Assembly: GCA_964468345.1 (NCBI GenBank)
Contig: CAYXVZ010000024.1
Location: 14,117 to 78,116, forward strand
Length of the DNA stretch: 64,000 bases
Origin: DALYLB01 sp964468345
GTDB taxonomy: Bacteria > Acidobacteriota > Blastocatellia > RBC074
Reading direction: 5' to 3'
The position numbers and the translations under genes are program-made. The notes beneath the pieces are model-generated. The model was not told where the DNA came from, searched no databases, and saw nothing but the letters and a program-made list of their open reading frames with translations. This document shows, one piece after another, positions 35,389 to 44,258 of the stretch. Position 1 is the stretch's first letter, and every line of letters begins with the position of its first letter.

Positions 35389-38055
35389 ATGAAAACATTG
35401 AGTGCCGTTCTCATCGCTATCGTGTTTGCGCTGCCCTCGCTGGCGCAGACGGTCGAAAAACCTTCCCGTTCCGTGACCGATCCGGGCGTTGTCACGACGC
35501 GGCAGAACATCACGCCGGCGGGCGTGCCGACGGTCTTTGATGGGCGCGTGTACGGCGTCAGCTTCGGCGAGAAGTCGAACGAAATTTACGCGTTGACCGC
35601 GCGAGGCCGCGCGAGCGGAACGCAGGTCTACAAACTCGATTGGCAGGGAAACAGGATTCTCAATCGGCAGACCCTGAAGGAAAGTCCCGGCCTGCAAGGG
35701 CTGTTGTTCGATCCCGTCACGAAACATGTGTTGATCAGCGCTTCGCTCGGCGAACGCGAAACGGCCGACCCCAAGGGGCTGCGCCGATCGCCGAATGTGC
35801 ATCCGGACGGCAAAGAATCTTTTCTGGAATTATCCGGCGGCGCGCGCCTGTTGACGATGAGCGACGGCAATGTGCGCGGCATTCTCGAAGGCATCGGCAA
35901 TTTCATCACCGGCGCGCCCGCGGTCGCGGCGAAAAATAATGCCAGAGGGCAGCGCCTCGCGATCGTGCCATTGATTTACAACAATCAGCTGGCCGTCATC
36001 GACCTCAACGGCCCGGGGCTGATCGGCCGGCCCGCGGTCGGCATCGCGCCGTTCGGCGCGGCGATCAATGCCGACGGCAGCGTGGCGTATGTGACGAACT
36101 GGGGCGGCCGGTTGCCCAAACCAGGCGATTTGACGGCGCCGACGGGCCTCGATCCGAAAGCCGATCAGGTCGTGGTGGATGAACGCGGCATCGCCTCGAC
36201 CGGCACGGTCACGCGCATCGACCTCGCCACGATGAAGCCCACGCACACCATCGCTGTCGAATTGCACCCGACAGGCATCGTCTGGGATGAAGAGCGCCAG
36301 CGCCTGTATGTCGCCAACGGCAACAAGGACTCGGTGTCGGTGATCGATACGGCAAAGCAGACGGTGCTGCGAACGATCTCGCTGCGCCCAGCGGGCTTGA
36401 AGCTCACCGGCGTCGCGCCGACGGCGCTCGCCGTCTCCGCGGATGGTTCGACGCTCTATGCTGCATGCGGCGGATTGAATGCCGTTGCGGTGGTGAACGC
36501 AAATGACGGCGCGATCGCGGGCTGGATTCCGAGCGGCTGGTATCCATCCTCGCTGTCCCTAAGCCCCGATGGCAAGCACCTCGCAATCGGCGCGCTGCTC
36601 GGCGCGGGATCGAGCTGGCGCGAAGAGCCGCGCAAACGCTTTGTGCACGCCTATCGGGGCAGCGTCAGCGTCGTCGCGCTCCCCGATCGCGCGCAGCTCA
36701 ACAGCTATACGACGGCCGTGCTCGAAAATAATCACCTGACGCAGCTGACCGCGGCAGCCTCGCGGACGGCGCCGAATGCGACGCCCGCCGCCGTGCCGGC
36801 GCGCGCGGGCGATGCTTCGCTGATCGAGCACGTCGTCTATATCATCAAGGAAAACCGCACCTATGATCAGGTGTTCGGCGATATGGAGAAGGGAAATGGC
36901 GATCCGAGCCTGGTAATGTTCGGGAACGATGTGACGCCGAATCATCACCGGCTGGCTGATCAGTTCGTGCTGCTCGACAATTTTTACGCCACAGGCGGCA
37001 ACAGCGGCGACGGTCATCAATGGGCCACGCAGGCCAATGAAACCGCGTATTGCATGTGGCCGGGCTATGTGGGCCGCAGCTATCCTTTCGACGGCACCGA
37101 TCCGATTGCCTATTCCGACGGCGCTTTCATCTGGGATGCGGCGCTGCGCATGAAAAAGACGGCGCGCGTCTTCGGCGAATATGCGGGGCGGTTGCCGGAA
37201 AGCGACAAGGAGCAGCGCAATAAGCTGTTCGAGCGATGGAGAAAGGGCGAAGACTTCACCAAAGATTGGAACATTACAGCGCCGATCAAGCCGCTGAATC
37301 AGATTCTGGCCAAAAACTATCCTGCTTATACGCAGTCGATTCCCGACGTCGTTCGCGCGCAGATATTCAAAGCCGAATTGAAAGAATGGGAAAAGGCCGG
37401 GCAGATGCCGAATCTGGTCGTGCTGCAATTGCCCTCCGATCACACGCGCGGCACGACGCCCGGCGCGAATACGCCGCGCGCAATGGTCGCGGACAACGAC
37501 CTCGCGCTCGGCCAGATCGTGGAAGCCCTTTCGAAAACGCCCTTCTGGAAAAAGATGGCGATCTTCGTGGTGGAAGACGATGCGCAGAACGGCGTCGATC
37601 ACGTCGACGGGCATCGAACGGTCGCGCTGGCCATCAGTCCCTACATTCGCCGGGGATCAGTCGATTCGACCTTTTATTCGAATCAGAGCATGGTCAAAAC
37701 GATTGAGCTGATGCTGGGGTTGCCGACGCTGTCGCTGTTCGACCTGATTGCGAATGATATGCGGGCGAGCTTCACGAACACGCCGGATTTCACGCCTTAT
37801 CAGGCCGTGGAGCCGCAACAGTCGATCTTCGAGTTGAATCCCTCGCTCAAAGCCCTGCGCGGCGCGGCCCGCCGCGATGCGATGGCTTCGATGCGAATGC
37901 GATTCGATGTGCCGGATGCAGTGCCGACCGAAACGCTCAACCGGATTGTCTGGCGGCAGGTCAAGGGAGCAAACATCCCTTACCCGCGCGTTCGCCAGTC
38001 GGCCTTCGCTCCCCTGGCTCTTGATATCGAGGACGATGATCGCGATGAGCGATAA
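35389..38055 (+). CDS. YncE-like propeller fused to phosphoesterase (AcpA/phospholipase C type)
   Basis: An 888-residue secreted fusion. The signal peptide ends near 'LPSLAQT' (residue 21). The N-terminal ~430 residues form a YVTN-type beta-propeller ('NGPGLIGRPAVGIAPFGAAI', 'LHPTGIVWDEERQRLYVANGNKDSVSVID' in pieces). From about 475 comes a phosphoesterase domain starting 'IEHVVYIIKENRTYDQVFGD', in which Glu-Asn is the metal/nucleophile region of the acid phosphatase/PLC family. It continues with 'NHHRLADQFVLLDNFYATGG' and 'FVVEDDAQNGVDHVDGHRT' with Asp/His ligands. It probably acts on phosphate esters outside the cytoplasm. ATG 35389 has no strong Shine-Dalgarno. Another phosphatase gene (PhoX-like) is convergent downstream. 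Confidence 0.88.
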   Translation: MKTLSAVLIAIVFALPSLAQTVEKPSRSVTDPGVVTTRQNITPAGVPTVFDGRVYGVSFGEKSNEIYALTARGRASGTQVYKLDWQGNRILNRQTLKESPGLQGLLFDPVTKHVLISASLGERETADPKGLRRSPNVHPDGKESFLELSGGARLLTMSDGNVRGILEGIGNFITGAPAVAAKNNARGQRLAIVPLIYNNQLAVIDLNGPGLIGRPAVGIAPFGAAINADGSVAYVTNWGGRLPKPGDLTAPTGLDPKADQVVVDERGIASTGTVTRIDLATMKPTHTIAVELHPTGIVWDEERQRLYVANGNKDSVSVIDTAKQTVLRTISLRPAGLKLTGVAPTALAVSADGSTLYAACGGLNAVAVVNANDGAIAGWIPSGWYPSSLSLSPDGKHLAIGALLGAGSSWREEPRKRFVHAYRGSVSVVALPDRAQLNSYTTAVLENNHLTQLTAAASRTAPNATPAAVPARAGDASLIEHVVYIIKENRTYDQVFGDMEKGNGDPSLVMFGNDVTPNHHRLADQFVLLDNFYATGGNSGDGHQWATQANETAYCMWPGYVGRSYPFDGTDPIAYSDGAFIWDAALRMKKTARVFGEYAGRLPESDKEQRNKLFERWRKGEDFTKDWNITAPIKPLNQILAKNYPAYTQSIPDVVRAQIFKAELKEWEKAGQMPNLVVLQLPSDHTRGTTPGANTPRAMVADNDLALGQIVEALSKTPFWKKMAIFVVEDDAQNGVDHVDGHRTVALAISPYIRRGSVDSTFYSNQSMVKTIELMLGLPTLSLFDLIANDMRASFTNTPDFTPYQAVEPQQSIFELNPSLKALRGAARRDAMASMRMRFDVPDAVPTETLNRIVWRQVKGANIPYPRVRQSAFAPLALDIEDDDRDER

Positions 38056-38265
38056 CCTTATCGATCAATCCTGGCCGGGAATAGCCGCAGCGCATGGCGC
38101 GAACGGCTATGAAAGACTTGCTTCAACGTCTTGACCTGAGTGTATCCCTCTTTCCGGAAAGTTCATGGCCGGATTTTCAGTTCAAGACTCTTGCGGGAGA
38201 GCCGTCGATGAGGCGGCTCTCCCTTTTTTCTTTTTGCATCGAATTCAAGAAAAAGAATTTCATCC

Positions 38266-38349
38266 ACGAAGTCACACGGAGGCGAAAGCAAGACCGGATT
38301 CATTGGCCCTTGTGGTTTGCTTCGTGCTCCTTTGTGTGACTTCGTGAAT
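38266..38349. repeat. Word-type inverted repeat (CACGAAGTCACAC words)
   Basis: Imperfect arms: TCCACGAAGTCACACGGAG on the left and CTTTGTGTGACTTCGTGAAT on the right; the outer parts GAATTTCATC and GATCTTATTC also pair loosely. Located just after the phosphoesterase gene, between convergent genes. Confidence 0.7.
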
Positions 38350-38434
38350 GATCTTATTCTTTGAATCTGAGTATTCTGTAAACTGAGTTTTCTTGCAATT
38401 TTCCATAGCTTTCATCGAATCAGTCTTCAAATCA

Positions 38435-38540
38435 CATGAAAATTCAACACAAAGGTTCAAAGGCTCAAAGGGACAAAGAGTCTTCTGCAAGGGGCTCTTT
38501 GTCCCTTTGAGCCTTTGAACCTTTGTCTTGAATTTTCATG
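38435..38540. repeat. Near-perfect 46-nt inverted repeat (CAAAGG words)
   Basis: Arms 38435-38480 and 38495-38540 pair with one mismatch around a 14-nt loop. Each arm is four near-repeats of a CAAAGG-based word (CAAAGGTTCAAAGGCTCAAA). It can form a very stable stem in RNA. Together with the previous hairpin it fills the 655-nt gap 38056-38710, where no gene is seen. Confidence 0.9.
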
Positions 38541-38710
38541 GCTATTTGCCCATCCGAATAAAAAATACGCCTGGAAAAACACAAGAAAACTTTGTTTACA
38601 ATGTACTGAGGCGGTCAGGAAAATGTTTCTTCCTAAAAAAGAAACGGGGCGGTTCGAAAACCACCCCGATAAGGAACCACCAATGGCAGCAAGACTCGAA
38701 AGGGACGCAA

Positions 38711-40660
38711 TCAGCGCCCGATGATGCGGGAGCCGGCCGTGTTTTCAACCACAATGACGGTCGGCCGCGGAACATCGCCATCCGGGAATCGGCTGGTCGG
38801 ATTGCTGAGCAAACTTCCCTCGGCCGGGTGCTGGATGGAAGCGAAGAGGAAAAGATCATTCGGCCCGAAGGCGAGACTGGCGACTTCGCCGCCGGGAACG
38901 CCGCTCAGCAACTGTCGCGCATAACCGCGTTCCGGGCCCGCCGTCGGCACGGCATAGATGCCGTCATTTCTGCGGAAGGTGTTGATCTGTCCATCCGTCG
39001 CAATCCACAGGTTGCCGAAACGATCGAAGGTAATATTGTCCGGGGAGGAAATCGCGCTGACCGGCCCTGTCCAACCTGCCCAGTATGTGCCTTCCGTCGC
39101 CACCGCGGGATCGCCGCAGAGCATGAAGATCTCCCATTTGAACGTCGTCGAGGTCGGATCGTTTTTGTCTTCGGTCAATTCGATGATGTGTCCGTGGCGG
39201 TTGTTTGCGCGCGGATTGGCTTTGTTCACGGCATTGGCGCCCGTGGCCGCGCGCTGCGTGTTGTTCGTCATCACGCAATAAACCTTGCCGTTGACCGGAT
39301 TGGTTTCGATGTCTTCCGGGCGATCCATTCTGGTCGCACCCACTGCATCCCCCGCAAGGCGCGTGTTGATGCAGATCTCTGCTTGGGTCCAGTTCGCCAG
39401 CGCTCCTTGCCCGGCGACCAGCGGAATCCAGGCGCCGGTTCCATCGTCGTTGAACTTCGCGACATAAAGCGTCCCCTCATCGAGCAGGTCGCCGTTGGCC
39501 GCGCCCTTCGTCTGATCGTACTGGCCCTTCGTTACAAACTTGTACATGTAATCGAAGCGCTGGTCATCTCCCGAATAAGCCACCACGCGCTGATCGGGAG
39601 CGATGACAAAGGTTGCGGCTTCGTGTTTGAAACGGCCGAGCGCGGTCCGCTTTTTGGGCGGCGTGTTCGGATTGAAAGGATCGATCTCGACCGCATAGCC
39701 GAAACGGAACGCTTCGTTCGGCTCTTTCGAAATGTCGAAGCGGTCATAAAAGTCTTCCCAGCGGCGTTCGCTCGATCCATTGGGAAGGCCATAGCGGGCC
39801 AGCATCGCGCGGCGGCGATCGGTCGTGGGCAACTGTCCGAGATTCGCAAAGTATTGATCGAAGTTTTCCTCGCAGGTGACGATCGTATTCCAGGGGGTGA
39901 CGCCGCCGCCGCAGTTGTTAAGCATCCCGCGAACGCGCGTGCCCGTCGGATCATACGAGGTCTTGAGCAGGTCGTTACCGGCCGCGGGGCCCGTAATCCA
40001 GCAAACTGTTTCGCCCGTTATGCGGCGGTTGAATCGCGAGAAGATATCGATGGCCCATTCTCCGCCCGTTTCGAAAAATCCGCGGCGACGACGGCGATCG
40101 AGCTGCACGATGGACCCGCCGTGCGCGGCCAGTTCGATGGCGACCTGCTCGGCCGTCGGTTTGCCGGGCACATATCCCGGGAACATCAGTTCCGGATTTG
40201 TATATTCATGGTTGACCCACATCAGGCCCGTTTCATCCCGACGCAGGCGCGAGAAGGGATTGGTCGGGAATTCCAGGAAATACAAAAAGTCGCAGTTGTA
40301 ACCGAACTGCCGGTTCTGCGCGGAGGCCGATTGCGTACTGATATTGAAGGCGGGCGCGCCCGCAAAGATCGGATCGCCCCATCGCAGCAGCGGCCGCGCC
40401 GCATAGCCGGGCGAAAGCGTGATCTTGTCGGTCGAATCGAGCGAAATCGGCGTGAACGTAATCGGTCCCGTGGACGCCGCCTGCGCCGCATTTGCCTCGA
40501 TCGTACTTATCGCGTCGATCACCAGCATCGACGCGGAAACCGCCGCTCCCTTGAGGAACTCCCTGCGCGCCAATCGACGCGTCATGACTTCTTGAAATGT
40601 GTCGTTGTGTGACCCGTTGTCGATTGCATTGTCACTCTTGTCTTCTTTTGAAATGCGCAT
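38711..40660 (-). CDS. PhoX-like (DUF839) Tat-exported phosphatase
   Basis: A 649-residue protein with a twin-arginine signal ('TRRLARREFLKGAAVSASML', about residues 27-46), so it is exported folded. It resembles the calcium/iron PhoX alkaline phosphatases, with 'LMWVNHEYTNPELMFPG' near 125, 'NNCGGGVTPWNTIVTCEENF' near 240 and 'IATDGQINTFRRNDGIYA' near 580. PhoX releases phosphate from organic esters in the periplasm or outside. The start at 40660 leaves a ~25-residue hydrophilic leader before the Tat motif; a shorter start at the internal ATG before 'TRRL' is possible. It is convergent with the phosphoesterase gene. No Pho box was recognised upstream. Confidence 0.85.
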   Translation of the reverse strand: MRISKEDKSDNAIDNGSHNDTFQEVMTRRLARREFLKGAAVSASMLVIDAISTIEANAAQAASTGPITFTPISLDSTDKITLSPGYAARPLLRWGDPIFAGAPAFNISTQSASAQNRQFGYNCDFLYFLEFPTNPFSRLRRDETGLMWVNHEYTNPELMFPGYVPGKPTAEQVAIELAAHGGSIVQLDRRRRRGFFETGGEWAIDIFSRFNRRITGETVCWITGPAAGNDLLKTSYDPTGTRVRGMLNNCGGGVTPWNTIVTCEENFDQYFANLGQLPTTDRRRAMLARYGLPNGSSERRWEDFYDRFDISKEPNEAFRFGYAVEIDPFNPNTPPKKRTALGRFKHEAATFVIAPDQRVVAYSGDDQRFDYMYKFVTKGQYDQTKGAANGDLLDEGTLYVAKFNDDGTGAWIPLVAGQGALANWTQAEICINTRLAGDAVGATRMDRPEDIETNPVNGKVYCVMTNNTQRAATGANAVNKANPRANNRHGHIIELTEDKNDPTSTTFKWEIFMLCGDPAVATEGTYWAGWTGPVSAISSPDNITFDRFGNLWIATDGQINTFRRNDGIYAVPTAGPERGYARQLLSGVPGGEVASLAFGPNDLFLFASIQHPAEGSLLSNPTSRFPDGDVPRPTVIVVENTAGSRIIGR

Positions 40661-41114
40661 CCCTAACTCCTTGATTGTATTTCGATGGTGAAAACGCCAG
40701 GAGAGATTCGTCCTGGATATCCGCTACCCAGTGATGGACGATATTCCTATCGGCAAATTGCAAAGGATTGATTGGCGCAGTGTAGAGAAGGGGAATTAAA
40801 TGCAGGTCAGCAGAGTGTCAAGTTAGTTTTAAATCAGAACAGGCAAGAAAGGCGCAACCCCGAAGAAACGAAGAGCACGAAGAAAGATTGAAGGCATACT
40901 GTATGCGTCTTTCTTCGTGCTCTTCGTTTCTTCGGGGTAAAAACTTTGTCCGAAACTTGTTTGCACTGATTTAAATCTTACTGCGGACGCGAATTCGCTT
41001 AATAACAATTTAGCAAATCCCTCAAGGCAATTTATTCCTGAATTGAAGCCTGCATTACACAACGCAGGTACGCTCAGCTTCACCCATAAAAACATCGTCA
41101 GGAGGAAGTAGCGG
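40661..41114. other. Divergent intergenic region before the PHP gene
   Basis: 454 nt without a gene. It contains the leader of the PhoX-like gene, the family-1 repeat at 40829-40977, and an AT-rich run (about 40980-41050) before the AGGAGGAAG Shine-Dalgarno of the PHP gene. Confidence 0.6.
40829..40977. repeat. Repeat element, family 1, copy 6 (best-preserved ends)
   Basis: Terminal inverted repeat TTTAAATCAG at 40828-40837 and CTGATTTAAA at 40966-40975. The core arms CGAAGAAACGAAGAGCACGA (from about 40861) and complement (to about 40936) are exact. Flanks GGCAAGAAAGGCGCAACC and ACTTGTTTGCACTGAT match copies 1, 2 and 8. Total about 149 nt. Confidence 0.9.
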
Positions 41115-42263
41115 ATGAAATCACCCCGAACGCGGGTACACGTGTATGAACGCGGCATCCAGATTTCACGCGGTCCCCGATCTGTTGCCTCGCTGCATTG
41201 TCACACCCATCACTCAAAGGAATTACTGAACTTCATTCCCCATTATGCGGGCCGATTGCCGGTCATCTCGCGGATGTTTGCGGAAGAGATGACGCGATAC
41301 CGCGCAATGAATGGAAAAACGATCGACTTCGAAAAAGCCTGGTGGACGCCGCCTGTCTCGCCGCGACAGGTGCTGGAAGTCGAGACCGCGCAGATCGCCC
41401 GTGAATTCGGGCTGCCGGCGCTGGTTTCGATCACGGATCACGACGAAATCGAAGCCGGCCTGAATATGCAGGTAATCGATCCGACATGCGGAATCCCGAT
41501 TTCCATGGAATGGACCGTTCCCTATGGGCGTGCCAATTTTCATCTCGGCATTCATAACCTGCCCCGGGATTCTGCCGTCGAACTTACGCGGGAAATGCTC
41601 AGATACACACGACGGGATCCGGAGGCGATGACGCTGGACGCACTGTTCGCCGCGCTCAATGATTCGCCCGGAACGCTGATCATCCTGAACCATCCTTTCT
41701 GGGATCTCGAAATGGTCGGCGCCGACATTCACGAACAGATGCTGGGCGCGTTTCTGGCGGAGCACGTGGAGTCGATTCATGCGTTCGAGATCAACGGCTT
41801 CCGTTCCTGGGCTGAAAACAAAGCGGTGCTGGAACTGGGAAAGGCATACGAACTGCCGGTCGTCACGGGCGGAGACCGCCACGGCTGCCGGCCGAATACG
41901 CTGCTGAATCTGACGCGCGCCACATCATTTGAAGAACTGGTGGCGGAGATTCGCTGCGATCGCCGGAGCGAAGTGCTGTTGATGCCCGAGTACCGCGAGT
42001 CTCGTCTTGCGCGAACGATCGAGGCCGTGGCGGACGTTCTGCGGCCGTATCCGGGACATCCGCTCAATCGACCGCTCTGGACCGATCGCATCTTCGTCGA
42101 TTTGGACGGCAATGGCCCGCGCGCATTGAGCGCGTATTGGAAACGCGGCGGTCCCGTCTGGGTGCGGGCCGCATTGTGGGGCATTCGCGTGTTGGGCAGT
42201 CGCAATATGAACACGGCTTTGAAACTGGCGCTGGCCGACGAAAGGGTGAGTTATGAAAGCTGA
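41115..42263 (+). CDS. PHP-domain metal-dependent hydrolase
   Basis: A 382-residue protein of the PHP phosphoesterase superfamily. Metal-binding motifs appear in order: 'LHCHTHHS' (about 36-43), 'ITDHDEI' (about 111-117), 'ILNHPFWD' (about 194-201) and 'TGGDRHGC' (about 253-260). A short N-terminal extension and a C-terminal ~100 residues lie outside the core. PHP enzymes hydrolyse phosphate esters, but the substrate here is unknown. ATG 41115 has AGGAGGAAG with good spacing. It overlaps the next gene, a glycosyltransferase, by 11 nt, so the two form an operon; removal of phosphate from a glycan or glycolipid precursor is a reasonable inference. Confidence 0.85.
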   Translation: MKSPRTRVHVYERGIQISRGPRSVASLHCHTHHSKELLNFIPHYAGRLPVISRMFAEEMTRYRAMNGKTIDFEKAWWTPPVSPRQVLEVETAQIAREFGLPALVSITDHDEIEAGLNMQVIDPTCGIPISMEWTVPYGRANFHLGIHNLPRDSAVELTREMLRYTRRDPEAMTLDALFAALNDSPGTLIILNHPFWDLEMVGADIHEQMLGAFLAEHVESIHAFEINGFRSWAENKAVLELGKAYELPVVTGGDRHGCRPNTLLNLTRATSFEELVAEIRCDRRSEVLLMPEYRESRLARTIEAVADVLRPYPGHPLNRPLWTDRIFVDLDGNGPRALSAYWKRGGPVWVRAALWGIRVLGSRNMNTALKLALADERVSYES

Positions 42264-43491
42264 ACCCCGCATCGCTTTTTTCACCGATTCCTTTCTGGAA
42301 CTCAATGGCGTGGCGCGCACGAGCCGAATGCTGACTGGATTTGCGCAGCGGCACGAACGGCCGATGCTGGTTGTTCACGCCGGGCCGGAGACTTCCCTTT
42401 ATACAGAGGGCAGCGTGCAGCGCCTGGCGCTCAAACGCGGATCGGTTCGGATAGCGATCGATTCCGACTTGAGCTTCGACCTGTTGCTGTGGCGCTATGC
42501 CGCCAAAGTCATTCACGCGTTGCGTTCATTCGGCGCTGAGGCGGTTCACATCACGGGGCCGAGCGATGTCGGTTTGCTTGGCGCCTATGCCGCGCACAAG
42601 CTTCGCCTGCCGCTCGTGATTTCCTGGCACACGAATGTTCATCAATATGCTGGCCGGCGACTCGGCGCGATGCTCCGGCTCTTTCCTTCGGGATGGCGCG
42701 AAGCAGCGGCCGCGCGCGCGGAAAGCGCGACGCTGCGATTGCTGTTGCGATTATACGGGCTCGGGCGGGTGCTGCTTGCGCCGAATGACGAACTCGCGGA
42801 CATGCTCCGGGAAGCCTGCGATCGGCCTGTATTCCTTATGCGGCGCGGCGTCGACATGGAATTATTTTCGCCGGTCAAACGGCTGCGCAGCGATACGGTG
42901 TTCACGCTCGGATATGTCGGGCGACTGACGCCGGAGAAAAACGTTCGGCTGCTCGCGCGGCTCGAACAGGGAATGCGGGCACGCGGTTGCAATGAGATCC
43001 GCATGGTCGTGGTCGGCGCCGGCAGCGAGCGCGAATGGCTGGAGGCGGAAATGCCGCGGGCTGAATTCACCGGGGCGTTGATCGGTGAATCGCTGGCACA
43101 GGCCTATGCGAATTTCGATGTCTTCGTTTTTCCCTCGCGGACAGACACGTTCGGGAATGTCGTGCTGGAGTCGCTGGCCTCGGGCGTGCCGGCCGTCGTC
43201 AGCGATTGCGGCGGGCCGAAGCATATCATTCGAGACGGCGTCAGCGGGCTCGTCGCGCGGAGCGAGGATGAGTTCATCGATGCGCTGTTGCGCTTGAAAA
43301 ATGATGGAGAACTCCACGCGCGAATGCGGAAAGATGCGCGCGATCTGGCCTGCGCGGCTTCCTGGGATTCAGTGTTTGAGGTTCTTTATGACGCCTATGC
43401 ACTATGTCTGGAGCCGAATCAGACCAGATCCCATGCCGCCGTCGAGCCGATTGCTAACTTGCAACAGATCAATCCCAATGCAATCCATTGA
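42253..43491 (+). CDS. GT4-family glycosyltransferase
   Basis: A 412-residue GT-B fold glycosyltransferase. The N-terminal acceptor half opens 'RIAFFTDSFLELNGVARTSR' and includes 'LPLVISWHTNVHQY', the pattern of diacylglycerol- or phosphatidylinositol-type sugar transferases. The donor half has 'LGYVGRLTPEKNVRLLARL' and the EX7E block 'SRTDTFGNVVLESLASGVPAVVSDCGG'. No signal peptide; probably peripheral on the inner membrane. It overlaps the PHP gene (11 nt) upstream and the small membrane protein gene (14 nt) downstream, so the three are one operon. Donor and acceptor cannot be determined from sequence, though a membrane lipid acceptor is plausible. Confidence 0.9.
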   Translation: MKAEPRIAFFTDSFLELNGVARTSRMLTGFAQRHERPMLVVHAGPETSLYTEGSVQRLALKRGSVRIAIDSDLSFDLLLWRYAAKVIHALRSFGAEAVHITGPSDVGLLGAYAAHKLRLPLVISWHTNVHQYAGRRLGAMLRLFPSGWREAAAARAESATLRLLLRLYGLGRVLLAPNDELADMLREACDRPVFLMRRGVDMELFSPVKRLRSDTVFTLGYVGRLTPEKNVRLLARLEQGMRARGCNEIRMVVVGAGSEREWLEAEMPRAEFTGALIGESLAQAYANFDVFVFPSRTDTFGNVVLESLASGVPAVVSDCGGPKHIIRDGVSGLVARSEDEFIDALLRLKNDGELHARMRKDARDLACAASWDSVFEVLYDAYALCLEPNQTRSHAAVEPIANLQQINPNAIH

Positions 43492-44044
43492 ATCGAGCAA
43501 TGAATCGCAAACAGTCGGCGCCACGCTTTCAGCGCTGGTGCATCATCCCGCGAAAAATCTATTGCGCCGCTGGAACTGGAAGGCCGCCATTTTAAGCGCC
43601 CTCGTTCGCGGCACATTGTTTTTCACGACCAATCTTCGCTCGGGCCTCGATGAGGCGATCGGGGCGATGCTGCTGGAAGCGGCTTTTTATATTTCCGTCG
43701 CGGGATTCTATGGCGCACTGATCGAATCCTTTCGCCGGGTTCGTCCCGAATGGATGGCGACTCTGACCGTAATGGGCTTGCTGCCCGCCATCAATCATTC
43801 GCTGGAACTCGCCCTTCACGCGATTGCCGGCACGGAACAATTGACCCTCAGCATCCTGGCGTCGGTGCTGTTTTCGATGTTCTCCGCGGCCTTCAATCTG
43901 TTTGCAATGCGCCGCGGCGCGCTGATCATCGGTGAAGAGCGTAGCTCCTTGTTTTCGGATCTGCTTCGCCTGCCCGGCCTGCTTCTGGAGTTTATGCTTG
44001 CGATCCCGCGGATGCTGCTTGGGAAAGAAGAAAAAGAAGGCTAG
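43478..44044 (+). CDS. Small membrane protein in the glycosyltransferase operon
   Basis: A 188-residue protein with about four hydrophobic segments (near 35-50, 65-80, 90-110 and 120-145) and a C-terminal hydrophobic stretch 'LPGLLLEFMLAIPRMLLGK' followed by charged residues. No family recognised. The chosen ATG 43478 overlaps the glycosyltransferase end by 14 nt; the frame stays open further upstream, but that is glycosyltransferase sequence out of frame. Its place in the operon suggests a membrane partner for the PHP and GT4 enzymes. Confidence 0.75.
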   Translation: MQSIESSNESQTVGATLSALVHHPAKNLLRRWNWKAAILSALVRGTLFFTTNLRSGLDEAIGAMLLEAAFYISVAGFYGALIESFRRVRPEWMATLTVMGLLPAINHSLELALHAIAGTEQLTLSILASVLFSMFSAAFNLFAMRRGALIIGEERSSLFSDLLRLPGLLLEFMLAIPRMLLGKEEKEG

Positions 44045-44079
44045 CAGAGCCAGGCGGATTGGGGAATTCACGAAGAAGT

Positions 44080-44250
44080 CAAAAGGCAAAAGGCAAATAT
44101 CAAAAGGCAAAAAGACCGCGTATGAATTCCAGATTGCGCGATGCGGGCGTATTTTGGCTTTTTGAGATCAGCCCCGTTCCACGGGGCTTCCCCGCAGGGC
44201 TATTAGCCCGGCGCTTCCAGCGCCGGGCTTCCAGCGCCGGACAGAGAGAG
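44080..44250. repeat. Simple-sequence and GC hairpin repeats before the second GT4
   Basis: Three copies of an AAAAGGCAAA-type word (44083-44112), then two GC hairpins: GCCCC/GGGGC (44171-44187) and AGCCCGGCGC/GCGCCGGGCT (44205-44214 and 44220-44229, 5-nt loop), with the text GCTTCCAGCGCCGG repeated directly after it. The hairpins may separate the two glycosyltransferase operons. Confidence 0.65.
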
Positions 44251-44258
44251 TTTCCTGG

